Of a stretch of DNA of 64,000 nt, positions 33,760 to 42,963 are shown piece after piece. The notes under the pieces were generated by a model. The model had not been told where the DNA came from. It ran no database searches and worked only from the letters and a program-made list of their open reading frames with translations. Each line of letters begins with the position of its first letter. The stretch's first letter is position 1. Origin of the DNA: Phytophthora colocasiae (taxonomy: Eukaryota > Oomycota > Peronosporomycetes > Peronosporales > Peronosporaceae); NCBI GenBank assembly GCA_018806915.1, contig JAGKQI010000105.1, forward strand, positions 620,001 through 684,000, read 5' to 3'. The position numbers and the translations under genes are program-made.

Positions 33760-34076
33760 GCGCAGTTGCCGAACGGCATATTCCCAAGACCCCGCCTACC
33801 GTTGAGTCTCTTTGCAGAGAGAGGTCCATGCCAGCACCTGCCGTGACCACAAATGTACATACATGTAGTGAAATGATCAGGTGTGTGTTGGCAGTCGGAG
33901 CCTTCTCCCACGCGTCAGTAGCCTCCATTCTCTCCATGTACGCCTGGGTCGAATCCTCTGTGAGTGTATTGTCGAGTCAGTGTTAGAATGCCTGTGAGGC
34001 GTGCGGTCGTTGATGGACATGGTGACGATGGGGATGTCTGCCTGTACTCTGGTAGACCAGAGTGAACAACACTCTG
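33760..34076 (-). pseudogene. LigB/DODA-like pseudogene, C-terminal part (split by element A)
   Basis: Minus-strand frames contain, with shifts between them, IPIVTMSIND, RGFDPGV, HTPDHF and VTAGAGMDLS. Each matches in order a segment of the neighbouring LigB-like gene at 55450-56261 (PTVTMSINS, RGFDHGV, PTPDHF and ITAAGAGME). Frameshifts and deletions are frequent. The segment ends exactly at the 5-bp duplication CTCTG that borders element A, and the N-terminal half resumes at 54928. The gene was therefore broken by that insertion. Confidence 0.7.
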
Positions 34077-34383
34077 TGTAGTGCAGCCAAGGCATGCATG
34101 CGTCCATACAGCCAGCACCAGCTACATGTACACTTGCAGGAAGATGATAACGCGAATAGTGTTGACATCGATTAGCATTTCGACAATGGTGATTGCATAA
34201 CGACATTCGTGTTGACACGCGTCGTGTCCAACCAAATGGACCAAGGGCGCACTCGTAGAATACTGTAGGAAGTAGAGTATTCCTGTCACTTTGCTATTTA
34301 CTTGCAATACACCAAGGCAACCTTCCTGGGAGCTCCGCCAGCTCCCCCATCTTGTGTGTTTCTCGTTTCCGCGATACACCACA
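34077..34383 (+). repeat. 5' LTR of element A
   Basis: Begins TGTAGTGCAG and ends ACACCACA. It matches the 3' LTR with few differences, including one 6-bp indel near 34131-34137. Confidence 0.9.
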
Positions 34384-34394
34384 AAGAATTCTTT
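34383..34394 (+). other. Palindrome at the primer-binding position of element A
   Basis: AAAGAATTCTTT, a 12-bp palindrome, starts on the last base of the 5' LTR where a primer-binding site is expected. No TGG-type tRNA primer site follows. Element D has the same type of palindrome at the same place. Confidence 0.6.
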
Positions 34395-34420
34395 AGCGGT
34401 CTAACCGCCGAGACGCGAAC

Positions 34421-35127
34421 ATGACCAAGACCCGAGCAAGCAACACATCCGCGCCAGAAGCCGATGATGAACGCGTTTCAACCCCAATTTTCACTCCGAC
34501 GCTCGCGCCTCAGCACCTCGCTTGCGGCGCTCGTGAAGTGGCGTCTTGATCGTCGTGAATACGAAGAAACTATACGGAGCCGAGCCAAGGATAACGCCGG
34601 CGATGTGATTGTGCCTGTAAAAAGCACTTTCGATCAAGGACTTCTTCGCATGTGGTGCATGCTCCGCTGGAAAATGTCCATTGAAGATGTCACTGACAGC
34701 CACATTTTGGCCGAAGTTGACAAAATCATTGCCAGCGTGAAAAACAACGACGTCCCCGACATCGATGTGGAGATGCGGGAGCAACTTCACATGGACTTGT
34801 CAGAAACTGACGTTAGTGAACGAGTTATCCAGTACTTTAAGAAGTGCCATGACATCATTGAGGAACATGGATGGCACCAATTCTTCACTGGTTCAGATGG
34901 GCGACAACAGTTGTGCCGCATCTTGATCGCATCTTTGGAGCCTCAAGCACTCCGCGATGAAGTAGAGAGAACAATCCGCTTCCAATTGCGCAAAGCAAAG
35001 GAAGACGAGGTTGTTCTCCATGATCTGATCCTACAAAAGGCTCTAGATCAAGAGAAAGCTTTTCAAAGCCTGAAGAGGTCTAAGCGTGACCGAGGTGGCG
35101 ATACGGGGCGTCAACCTGGACGTGGGG
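34421..35127 (+). pseudogene. Element A gag, N-terminal part
   Basis: Starts at an ATG (MTKTRASNTSAPE) 38 bp after the LTR. A frameshift near 34520 moves into the frame that reads LVKWRLDRREYEETIRSRA and continues to the insertion of B. The middle resembles the gag of element D (EHGWHQFF here, VEDHGLGGIL there), including the Leu/Glu-rich segment before the zinc knuckle. Reading continues at 43428. Confidence 0.75.
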
Positions 35128-35586
35128 TGTAACGGGGTTACACGTACAAGTGGCTACACCACTTGTAACTCTAACAGTTGCGATAACTGTTAGAGGTTGG
35201 AAAGGGACCTCAAACCTTGGTGTGCTGTACACACCAATGGCTACATGGGCGAACCACATCATTGGGTGGTTCGTGTGCATTTGTGCATGTTATTGGTAGA
35301 AAGCAATGGATTTCTACCAATCACGGAGTAGAGTTTCTGCCAACCACACGTTGGCAGACCCTTTAGAAATAGATAACAAACAGTTTTAGGAGGTCCATAA
35401 TTGGCTTGTGCCAAATTCAATAACAGTTCTCATTTTACGGTATTTTGCAGTTAATTTAGTTATATTTGATTTAATTATACTTATTTAAATAAGTATACTT
35501 AAATTAAGTCTATTCTATTTGCACGCTTCCTCATACACGTAAGCGCACGTGTACGCCACCTAATAGGTCTAAGCAGACCCATTACA
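35128..35586 (+). repeat. 5' LTR of element B
   Basis: 459 bp, TGTAAC...ATTACA. Between 35145 and 35358 it holds six hairpins with perfect stems of 8-11 bp and loops of 5-8 nt. Confidence 0.95.
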
Positions 35587-35588
35587 CC

Positions 35589-35604
35589 TGGTAGCACTTT
35601 GTAG
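35589..35604 (+). other. Primer-binding site of element B
   Basis: TGGTAGCACTTTGTAG starts 2 nt after the LTR, the usual position, and begins with the TGG that pairs with a tRNA CCA end. The same sequence follows the 5' LTR of C (52016-52031, reverse strand). The tRNA was not identified. Confidence 0.65.
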
Positions 35605-35635
35605 TCCGTCCCACGACCGACTGCAGTTCGTTCGT

Positions 35636-36622
35636 ATGGAGTCATACGAACGCGGGGTCGAGAACTCCCCAATGGATCAGGGATCCACTGGGACCCCACA
35701 CATGTCCGTGACGCGCACGGACTGTGCCCACCTGTCGGACCCAGAGTGGGAAGCTCTCCAGAGACTTTCACAAGTCATTGGAGAGGCGGCGGTAGCGACG
35801 ATGCTTCGTACGCTATCGCCGACAGAGCAACATGGTGTTGCTCTGGGGTACATTGTTAAGGAGCAACGAGATGTTGCTGCCTCGGTGGCTTCCCCGAAGC
35901 CACGCGTGGAGTCGTTGAAACTCCACGTGAGTACCTACACGGGGAAGGAGGACGAGACCCTCCTTCGTTGGCTTGTCGAACTCGACACAGCCGTTGCGGC
36001 TCGACGTATCGTCGATCCGATGTCCGTGGTCGCGTTCGCCATGTCATGTCTTGGCGGACGTGCGAGGAGTTGGGCCTATGGGCGCCGACTCTCGGATCCT
36101 ACGTGCTTCAGCACGTACGAGGAGTTCAAGGAGGAACTCAAGCTTGCGTTTGAGCCTCCAAAGAACGAGTTCAGATCGAAAGCGGAGTTTCTCGATCTGC
36201 AGCAGGGCAAGGATGATGTTCACACCTTTGCCCAGCGTGCTCGATACTTGGTATCGAACATAGTGGCCAACCCGGTCGACGAGGCGACCAAGGTCGTCAC
36301 GTTCATGAAGGGACTGAGAGATGGTCCCGTCAAGACGTATCTCTTCCGAGAGTATCCGAATACTCTCGAAGAGGCGATCAGCCTTGCGATGCAAGAGGAG
36401 TTTAGCCGGCGTCAGGCTAAACTCCATGCGAACGCGCCGAAGCCGGCGCGTCCTGTTGCGAAGACGGGAGGTCCTGAGCCTATGGACCTCTCGAGTGCTA
36501 CGACTGCTGGTCAACAGCAGCGTAGGAACGTCAAGGTTCGATGTTACCTGTGTGGTAACATCGGTCACTATGCACGCAAGTGCACAGCGGGCGGGCGTTC
36601 AAAAAACGCCAAGGACCAGTAG
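35636..36622 (+). CDS. Element B Gag
   Basis: 328 residues from an ATG 49 bp after the LTR. A retrotransposon capsid-like region (AYGRRLSDPTCFSTYEEF, then FEPPKNEF, then FMKGLRDGPVKTYLF) spans about residues 100-240. A CCHC zinc knuckle near residue 303 (CYLCGNIGHYARKC) binds RNA. It ends at TAG 36620 and overlaps pol by the frameshift region. The coding DNA is dense in short hairpins, for example 36398-36424 (10-bp stem) and 36539-36563 (10-bp stem over the zinc knuckle). Confidence 0.9.
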   Translation: MESYERGVENSPMDQGSTGTPHMSVTRTDCAHLSDPEWEALQRLSQVIGEAAVATMLRTLSPTEQHGVALGYIVKEQRDVAASVASPKPRVESLKLHVSTYTGKEDETLLRWLVELDTAVAARRIVDPMSVVAFAMSCLGGRARSWAYGRRLSDPTCFSTYEEFKEELKLAFEPPKNEFRSKAEFLDLQQGKDDVHTFAQRARYLVSNIVANPVDEATKVVTFMKGLRDGPVKTYLFREYPNTLEEAISLAMQEEFSRRQAKLHANAPKPARPVAKTGGPEPMDLSSATTAGQQQRRNVKVRCYLCGNIGHYARKCTAGGRSKNAKDQ

Positions 36623-36642
36623 GCGCGGGGCGTCCTACTGGT
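36601..36642 (+). promoter_or_regulatory. -1 ribosomal frameshift signal at gag/pol junction of B
   Basis: The heptamer A AAA AAC (36601-36607) is in the exact register of the gag frame. A 7-nt spacer follows, then a 9-bp stem (ACCAGTAGG at 36615-36623 with CCTACTGGT at 36634-36642). A -1 slip there enters the pol frame, which lacks an ATG of its own in this region. The same arrangement is kept in C. Confidence 0.82.
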
Positions 36643-39323
36643 AATGCAGTCTCGCGTGTCGAACTCGGACACGCGACGTTGAAGGCTGCTGCCCCCAGCG
36701 AGAAGGTTTCTCGCTGCGAGATGCAAGATGACAAGCCAGGCCTTGTCATCCTGAACGTGATGTCGAAGAGAGTGAACTCTCTTCGTGCCCTAGTGGACTC
36801 GGGCGCGTCGAACAACTTTGTTCGACAGGGAAGTCTTCGAAGCCTTGACTTCGAAGAGACCGACACGCCTCGCGGCGTGTTGGAGGTTCGGTTGGCAACA
36901 GGTGCCACCGTGAGGAGTGAGAAGCGCGTGGTCCGTGTGCGCTTCTCTTACAAACGAAGGACGTTTGTAGAAGACCTTATCGTCTTGGATCTAGACGATA
37001 AGTTCGACTTGGTATTAGGCATGCCGTGGCTTGCACGGCATGACCCGGTGATCAACTGGGAGAAGCGTACGCTCGTACGCTTCAACAACACATGCGCGAT
37101 AGAGAGCGATGGCCCTGTCAGTGCTGCACATGCACCGGGCGGTGCATGTGAATCCCAGATTGAGGCAGCAGCGTCCGCCGCTGCCTCCGATCGCCGCCGG
37201 CGACCGCCAACGACTCAGGGAGTCGTTGGGAGAAAATGTGTGTCGACTCAGAAATCTGAGCCGAAGGGTCGCTGTCACATGAGTGATGGTCAGGTGAATG
37301 TGAATCACCTGAAGCATAAACATCTGAATGATGTTTGTCACATGAGTGATGGTCAGGTGAATGCGATTCACCTGAGAGAAGGTATTATACCGGTATTACC
37401 GGTATCCTTGGAGGTACTTCAAGCCTCCAAGGGTCGCGCCGACGACGTCGCGTCAACACTGGGAGTTGACGAAGAAAATAAAATTCGGGGAACCGAAAGA
37501 CGTGCGTCAGCTCTGGGAGCTGACGCCACTGGCGCTTCGCTGCTAGTTCCGGGAACTAGCGATCGTTCATCAGCCCCGGGAGCTGATGATACGTGTATAA
37601 GCGAACACTCGCTAGCGCTGGAAGCTAGCGAGAGCACGTCGACTCCGGGAGTCGACAATGCGGTCACTTCATCCGTAGGAGCGGATGGAGTTGCTTCATC
37701 CGTTGTAGCGGGTGAAGCTCAATCCGTAGGAGCGGATGGAGTTGCTTCATCCGTTGTAGCGGATGGAGACGCAGCGGTTCTGAGAACCGACTGCGCGGCA
37801 GGAGGTGCTGGCGGTTGCAAACGTCCAGCACCAGAAAACCCTGCGTGCTCACGTGCAGCGGTGCTACACGCGATGAGCGGCACACAAGCAGTGCTTGGAT
37901 GTGCGAGTCAGCGGATGGAATCCGCTGACGATTGCGATAAAGTCCAGTCCAAGGTGAGATGCCTTGGACGTGGAGCGCCTGGAGCTGAGCTCCATGGCAG
38001 ACCTTCGCGGCGCAAGCTCAGAGAGCTTTGCGAGTCCCAGTCCGTGACTGTGGAGGGTGTGTCTGCAGTGCAGACACCGAGTGTCGAGACGTTGAACGTC
38101 TTGACACGTACTGGTACTGGATTACAGTACCAGAGGATGCGGTTGGAGAATCCGCCGACGTGTGCGTCGGCGTTGACCGCACTTCCAACGATGAGTTGGA
38201 AGCGCTTCACGCGGGACTTGTACGATGGACGCATCGAACAAATTTGCATTCTCTCGGATGTCGAGAGAGTGGATCGTGAAGCCGAAGAGCTGAAGCAGCT
38301 CGTCGTCGATGGGATCACTGAGGGTGATGACTCCCTCAGTGCGAAGACTAAGAAGCAGCGCTTCGAAGAGCAGAGTTGGGACTCGTTGAGGTCGAGTCCC
38401 TACTACGAAGTTCTGCGGGAGTACAAGGATGTACTCCCGGACGAGATTCCTTCGGAGCTTCCGAAGGACAAGGGCGTACAGCACGAGATTGATCTCGTGC
38501 CGGGCACAAAGTACTGTGTTACACGGCAGTGGCCACTGCCGCGTGAACAAGTACAAGCAATCGACGACTTCTTTGAAAGTCGTCGCCGTGCAGGTCAAGT
38601 GCGGGAATCGAAGTCCCCGCACAGTGCCCCGACGTTCTGTGTCAAGAAGCCACAGGGCGGCTGGCGCATCGTTCATGCGTACAACAAGTTGAACGATGCG
38701 ACGATACCGGCGCAGACGCCGATACCGCGAAAAGATGTTATCATCGATTCGATGGCCTTGAGCACTATCTTCAGTGCTCTAGATCTGCGTGATGGATTCT
38801 ATCAGATCCTCATGCGTGAGAGGGACATCCCTCTCACTGCGGTAAGCACTCCAAGCGGAATGAGTGGCTCGTCATGCCTCAGGGGCTTAAGAACGCCCCT
38901 GCGACGTTCAATAGATGCGTGACGCATCTATTGCGCTCGGTGCGCGACTTCGCACCGAGTTACTTCGACGACGTGTTCGTCCACAGCAGGGCTGTGAACG
39001 GGAAGACGGACATTGAGATGCACAAGGTGCATCTCCGGAAGCTGCTAGAGCTTATGAGGAAACATAAGCTCTATGCGAACCTGAAGAAGTGTATCTTCGG
39101 GGCGAGCGAGATACCCGTGCTGGGGTGTCTCGTAGGGAAAGACGGCGTGCGCCCTGACCCAGAGAAGGTCAGAGTGATCAATGAGTGGCCCACGCCATCC
39201 AATGTGAAGGAACTGAGGCAGTTCCTTGGGCTCGCCACGTACTTGTGCAAGTACGTGGACAACTATGCGGGCAAGATTCGCCCGTTGTCACAGCTTCTTA
39301 AGAAAGAAGCTGAGTGGATTTGA
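36605..39323 (+). pseudogene. Element B pol: protease and reverse transcriptase (frameshifted)
   Basis: Protease: LVDSGASNNFV followed by LVLGMPWLARHDPVINW. A 300-residue low-complexity linker follows, built of short palindromic DNA units with repeated Ala/Asp/Ser. RT begins near YKDVLPDEIPSELPKD, with WRIVHAYNKLNDATIP and SALDLRDGFYQI. Compared with C, 7 bp are missing near 38862, so the catalytic block (PQGLKNAPATFNR, YFDDVFVHS) lies in another frame, 38874-39323. The segment ends at TGA 39321, where related elements usually have Trp. The deletion makes the RT of B non-functional. Confidence 0.88.
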
Positions 39324-40116
39324 AAGACCGAGTGCGAGGTTGCATTCGGTGCAGTCAAGCAGGGCTTGACTGAGGCACCGATCTTGGCCGTGGCGGACCA
39401 AGATCGTCCATTCCACGTAGTGTGCGATGCATCCGACTTTGCAATCGGATGTGCATTGATGCAACACGATCACGAAGGGCGTGATCGTGTAGTCTACTAT
39501 CAATCGCGTCAGCTGAAGCCAGCTGAGCGTAACTATCCCGTACATGACAAGGAGCTCCTTGCCATGAAGTATGCACTCGCAAAGTTCCGAGTGTATCTAC
39601 TTGGGAGTAGACCGTTCGTGGTCTATACAGACCACGCATCATTGCGTACAGCGATTAAGTCGCCGCACATCTCGCAACGTATGGCGAGATGGTTGTCCTT
39701 CTTCGCGGAGTACAACTTCCGGGTGGAGTACAAACCCGGAAGACTCAATGTAGTGGCCGACGCGTTATCGCGTCGACCTGACTACGCGGAGACGGTCGAC
39801 GCCAACGCAGTTGGCGTCGTGAGGACAAGTGTGCCGTCGTCAACGTTGATTGACGACGTGAAGAACGCGTATGCAAGGGATGCAGACGCGAAGGGGCTGC
39901 TGGAGTTCCTCGCAGCACCTTCCGACGTGGCACGTCGGAAGCTAACCCCTCATCTTCGAGCTCGTGTACACCGCTATCGTGTACACGAAGGCCTACTGTT
40001 GTACAGTGCAGTAGACGACAATGCGGATCGCATTGTCGTTCCGAATGATCATGACCTCCGGTTGAGGATCATGTTCGAGTATCACGATGCCCCCACGGCA
40101 GGGCATCCGGGTCGTG
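39324..40116 (+). pseudogene. Element B pol: RNase H and start of integrase
   Basis: After the TGA the frame reads CEVAFGAVKQGLTEAPIL, then RNase H with VVCDASDFAIGCAL, ELLAMKYALAKF and VYTDHASLRTAI. The linker YKPGRLNVVADALSRRPDY leads to the integrase zinc finger (HDAPTAGHPG). A 2-bp deletion near 40116 relative to C breaks the frame inside the HHCC finger. Confidence 0.88.
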
Positions 40117-41814
40117 AAGACATACACTCTTCTCACGCGTGACTTCTACTGGCACCACCAGTACAAGTGGGTGCGCAAGTACGTACGTGCTTGCGAGGTT
40201 TGTCAACGCGTGAAGCCTGCGCAGTTCTCGCAGGCTCCTCTTCAATCACTACCGACTCCGTCGGAGTGTTGGCAGTCCATGTCCATGGACTTTGTCTTCG
40301 GTCTTCCGCCTGACAGCAAGCGGAGGACGGGCATCGTTGTCTTTGTGGACCGATTCAGCAAGATGGTCCATCTTGCTGCCGTCCCGGCTTCTGTTACAGC
40401 CGCGCAGACTGCGCGACTGTTTGTTGACATGGTGTTCAAACACCATGGCATGCCGCTCGACATTGTGTCGGACCGTGATCCACGCTTCACAGCGCGGTTC
40501 TGGCAAGAAGTGTTTACACTTCTCGGTTCACAGTTATCAATGTCGACTGCGGATCATCCGCAGACGGACGGACAGACCGAACGTGTCAACCGTGTACTGG
40601 GTGACACGTTGAAGAGCTACGCTCACTCGTTCCCGCACTGGAGCGAGTGCTTGTCGATGGCAGAGTTTGCCATCAACAACTCGGTGCATGCCTCGACAGG
40701 GCATACACCGTTCTACGTGAATGCCATGAGGCATCCACGATTGCCGAGCATGCTCGGTGGGGTAGCTTCCTCCTTAAGAGGGGGAGGATCTACGGTTGCG
40801 TCCGAACAACCGCAGAATGCAACTGATAGCAGCACACTATCAGCTGCGGTGACGCGTGCGACGTCTCGTTCTAGCAGGAACGAGCGCGCTATGTCTGTGC
40901 CGGGCACAGACATGAGAGATGATAGCGAGCAGGCAGGGCCTGCTGCTGACAAAGGCGACAAGCTGATAGGAGTCAGCTCGAGTGCGCTAGACTTTGTCCA
41001 GCGAAGACAAGCCGTGATACGGTTTGTCCAGGATGCTATCGCAGCTTCTGTCGATCGACAGAAGCTGAACGCTGATAATGTTGGTAGAGGCAACACCAAT
41101 GAATTCGAAAAGGGTTCATTAGTTTTGTTAGCTACACAAAACCTACCTAAACATGCAGTGTCTGACTTTGGAGCAAGCAAGCTTGCTCCAAGATTCATTG
41201 GGCCGTTCAAGGTACTTGAACGGCATGGGAACGCCTACCGGCTGGACATACCGTCCAGCATGAGGCTGCACCCGACCTTCTACGTCGGGCGGTTGAAGCC
41301 GTACGTGCAGCACGGACTACCTAGGGCTGGTAGTCCGACTGAGGAGTGCGAGAGGCCTGGAAGGCCTTCTCGAGACCGTCGACACGGTCGACAAGTTGGT
41401 TCACTCTCGTCCCGAGTCCGGACGAGAAGTTCGAGGCAGTCTGAGCTGCCTGGCCAACTTCGGCACGGAGGACACGAACCTCCTGCTTCAGAGCCGCTAT
41501 CTCAGCGCTCTGTGGCTGCTCCAGCGCAGCAACTCGATCGTGCCCTGCACGATCGTCATGGTCATAGCGTTGACCATGCGGAGGGAGTGTTCCCACCCCC
41601 TCCGCCGCCGTTGCGCGACGCGCGTGGAGCGATCCGCTGGATTGTGGAGCGGATCGTGGCTCATAAGAGAACGAACTCTCAAGGGGTTCGTTTTCGTATT
41701 CGTTGGAGAGGATTTCCTCCCCATCGAGATACATGGGAGCCGCGGAACGTCCTGATGGAGGACGTTCCGGAAATGGTGAGGGCGTACGAAGCCCACCATA
41801 ACTTGCAGGGGTAA
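40117..41814 (+). pseudogene. Element B pol: integrase core and chromodomain
   Basis: Finishes the zinc finger (CEVCQRVKPAQF) and continues with the DDE core: Asp in SMDFVFGLPPDS, Asp in IVSDRDPRF, Glu in QTDGQTERVNRVLG. A GPY/F-like module (KLAPRFIGPFKVLE) and a C-terminal chromodomain (FRIRWRGFPPHRDTWEP) close the protein at TAA 41812. The last 494 bp overlap the antisense ORF. Chromodomains steer integration to marked chromatin in chromoviruses. Confidence 0.88.
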
Positions 41815-42862
41815 GCCCTGCACGGGGAGTGCTGCGGTCAGCCACAGCACTCGGAGCTTCGCGTGGCTCAAGACGAGCACGGAGCTCCTTGATGTGATCG
41901 GGTACACGAACAAGCGTGTACCCCAGGATATCACTTTCGGAGAGGCGTGTTGCCAAGGGCTGGCAACACGGGCAGAATGTGCCAAAGGGAACGGCACATG
42001 GGATCTTCGCTTCCATGCACTGTTCATGGAGGCGTTCACACTTACCACGAGTGGTGTAAGTGTGGTAGCGATCGCGAGTCGCGACGACGCGCTCGCGATA
42101 CGCCTTCGGGTCTTTGTTGAAGTTATCAACAAAGGCATTCCACGACTGACAAAGTGCCTGCCACTCTGGCACTTTGCTCTTGCGCGAAGTCTTCTTCGCT
42201 GCATAATATCGGAGCTCGTGGAAGAGCCCGATATAGTAGTCGCGTCTTTGAGTCTCGGACTCAAAGACAACCTTAGCGGCGACGTCGTCGTCGTTGATAC
42301 TGTTGCATGAGTACAACAGTATCGGGTTCGGTGGTGAACTAGCACCGAACCGGTCATGGATTTCTGCCTCAGTAGGCATCCATGGTGTGCGCACTGGCGG
42401 ATCAGTGCGCGGGGCAGTGAGCGCCCTCGACATGGGGGACGCTTCGTCATCACTGCGCGGACGCTTCGAGCTGGAAGCGTCCGAGACCTCATCACGAGGT
42501 CGTCGAGACCCCATGGGCGGGTTGGGCGTGTCTTCGGACGAAGACACGGGAGCGAGAGCCTTGTCTTCAAGCTCTCCCTCCTCGACATCGTCGTAGTCGA
42601 CGATGTCTTCGTAGTTCTCTCCGAAGAGTTCTTCGAGAGGAACAGCAGGGTGTTTGATCCCTGCTAGCGAAGAAGACTTCTTCTTCGCGTGCTTCTCCTT
42701 GTGGAGAGCATGGTAGTCGGCGACAGAGAGCTTCTCTGTCGAACCGCTGGGAACAGCAGTGCTAGTGGGCACTGCTGAGGTGGTTGTTCCTGCTGCAACA
42801 GCAGCAGGTGAGGCTTGCGCGTCCGCAGCAGCGGACGGAGACGTGGGCGTTGGCGAGTTCAT
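41321..42862 (-). CDS. Antisense ORF of element B, unknown protein
   Basis: 513 residues from an ATG 101 bp inside the 3' LTR, on the strand opposite to gag-pol. The C-terminal 160 codons overlap the end of pol. The N-terminus is Ser/Thr/Ala/Pro-rich, then acidic (YEDIVDYDDVEEGELED). A Lys/Arg patch (SSKRPRSDDEAS) follows, and the central 150 residues look globular with clustered Cys/His (CMEAKIPC, then GTFCPCCQP). A C-terminal coiled coil (LKQEVRVLRAEVGQAAQ) ends it. C carries an intact counterpart of 515 residues. I recognise no domain. Transcription from an antisense LTR promoter is an inference. Confidence 0.65.
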   Translation of the reverse strand: MNSPTPTSPSAAADAQASPAAVAAGTTTSAVPTSTAVPSGSTEKLSVADYHALHKEKHAKKKSSSLAGIKHPAVPLEELFGENYEDIVDYDDVEEGELEDKALAPVSSSEDTPNPPMGSRRPRDEVSDASSSKRPRSDDEASPMSRALTAPRTDPPVRTPWMPTEAEIHDRFGASSPPNPILLYSCNSINDDDVAAKVVFESETQRRDYYIGLFHELRYYAAKKTSRKSKVPEWQALCQSWNAFVDNFNKDPKAYRERVVATRDRYHTYTTRGKCERLHEQCMEAKIPCAVPFGTFCPCCQPLATRLSESDILGYTLVRVPDHIKELRARLEPREAPSAVADRSTPRAGLTPASYGGLRTPSPFPERPPSGRSAAPMYLDGEEILSNEYENEPLESSFSYEPRSAPQSSGSLHARRATAAEGVGTLPPHGQRYDHDDRAGHDRVAALEQPQSAEIAALKQEVRVLRAEVGQAAQTASNFSSGLGTRVNQLVDRVDGLEKAFQASRTPQSDYQP

Positions 42863-42947
42863 TGCAGAATGAACTCGGGTTTCTCTCGGAAACTTGACGG
42901 TCTTGTCAAGTTCTGTTGATTGACGTGTCGAGATCGATACGTCGAAT

Positions 42948-42963
42948 CTTAACGGGGGGATGG
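42948..42963 (+). other. Polypurine tract of element B
   Basis: AACGGGGGGATGG immediately precedes the 3' LTR, the normal site for plus-strand priming. Confidence 0.75.

Noticed and set aside
33630..33986. Plus-strand ORF of 118 codons
   Set aside because: Shadow of the minus-strand LigB-like pseudogene, which has recognisable motifs in order.
37400..37780. CRISPR-like regular array of short palindromes in the pol linker
   Set aside because: Units vary in sequence, lie within an open pol frame and occur throughout the element; not a repeat-spacer array, and the genome is eukaryotic.
37015..39933. Many antisense ORFs of 80-180 codons opposite B pol (and C pol)
   Set aside because: Short palindromes make both strands compositionally alike, which opens antisense frames; only the 513-codon ORF has its own ATG next to an LTR and survives divergence between copies.
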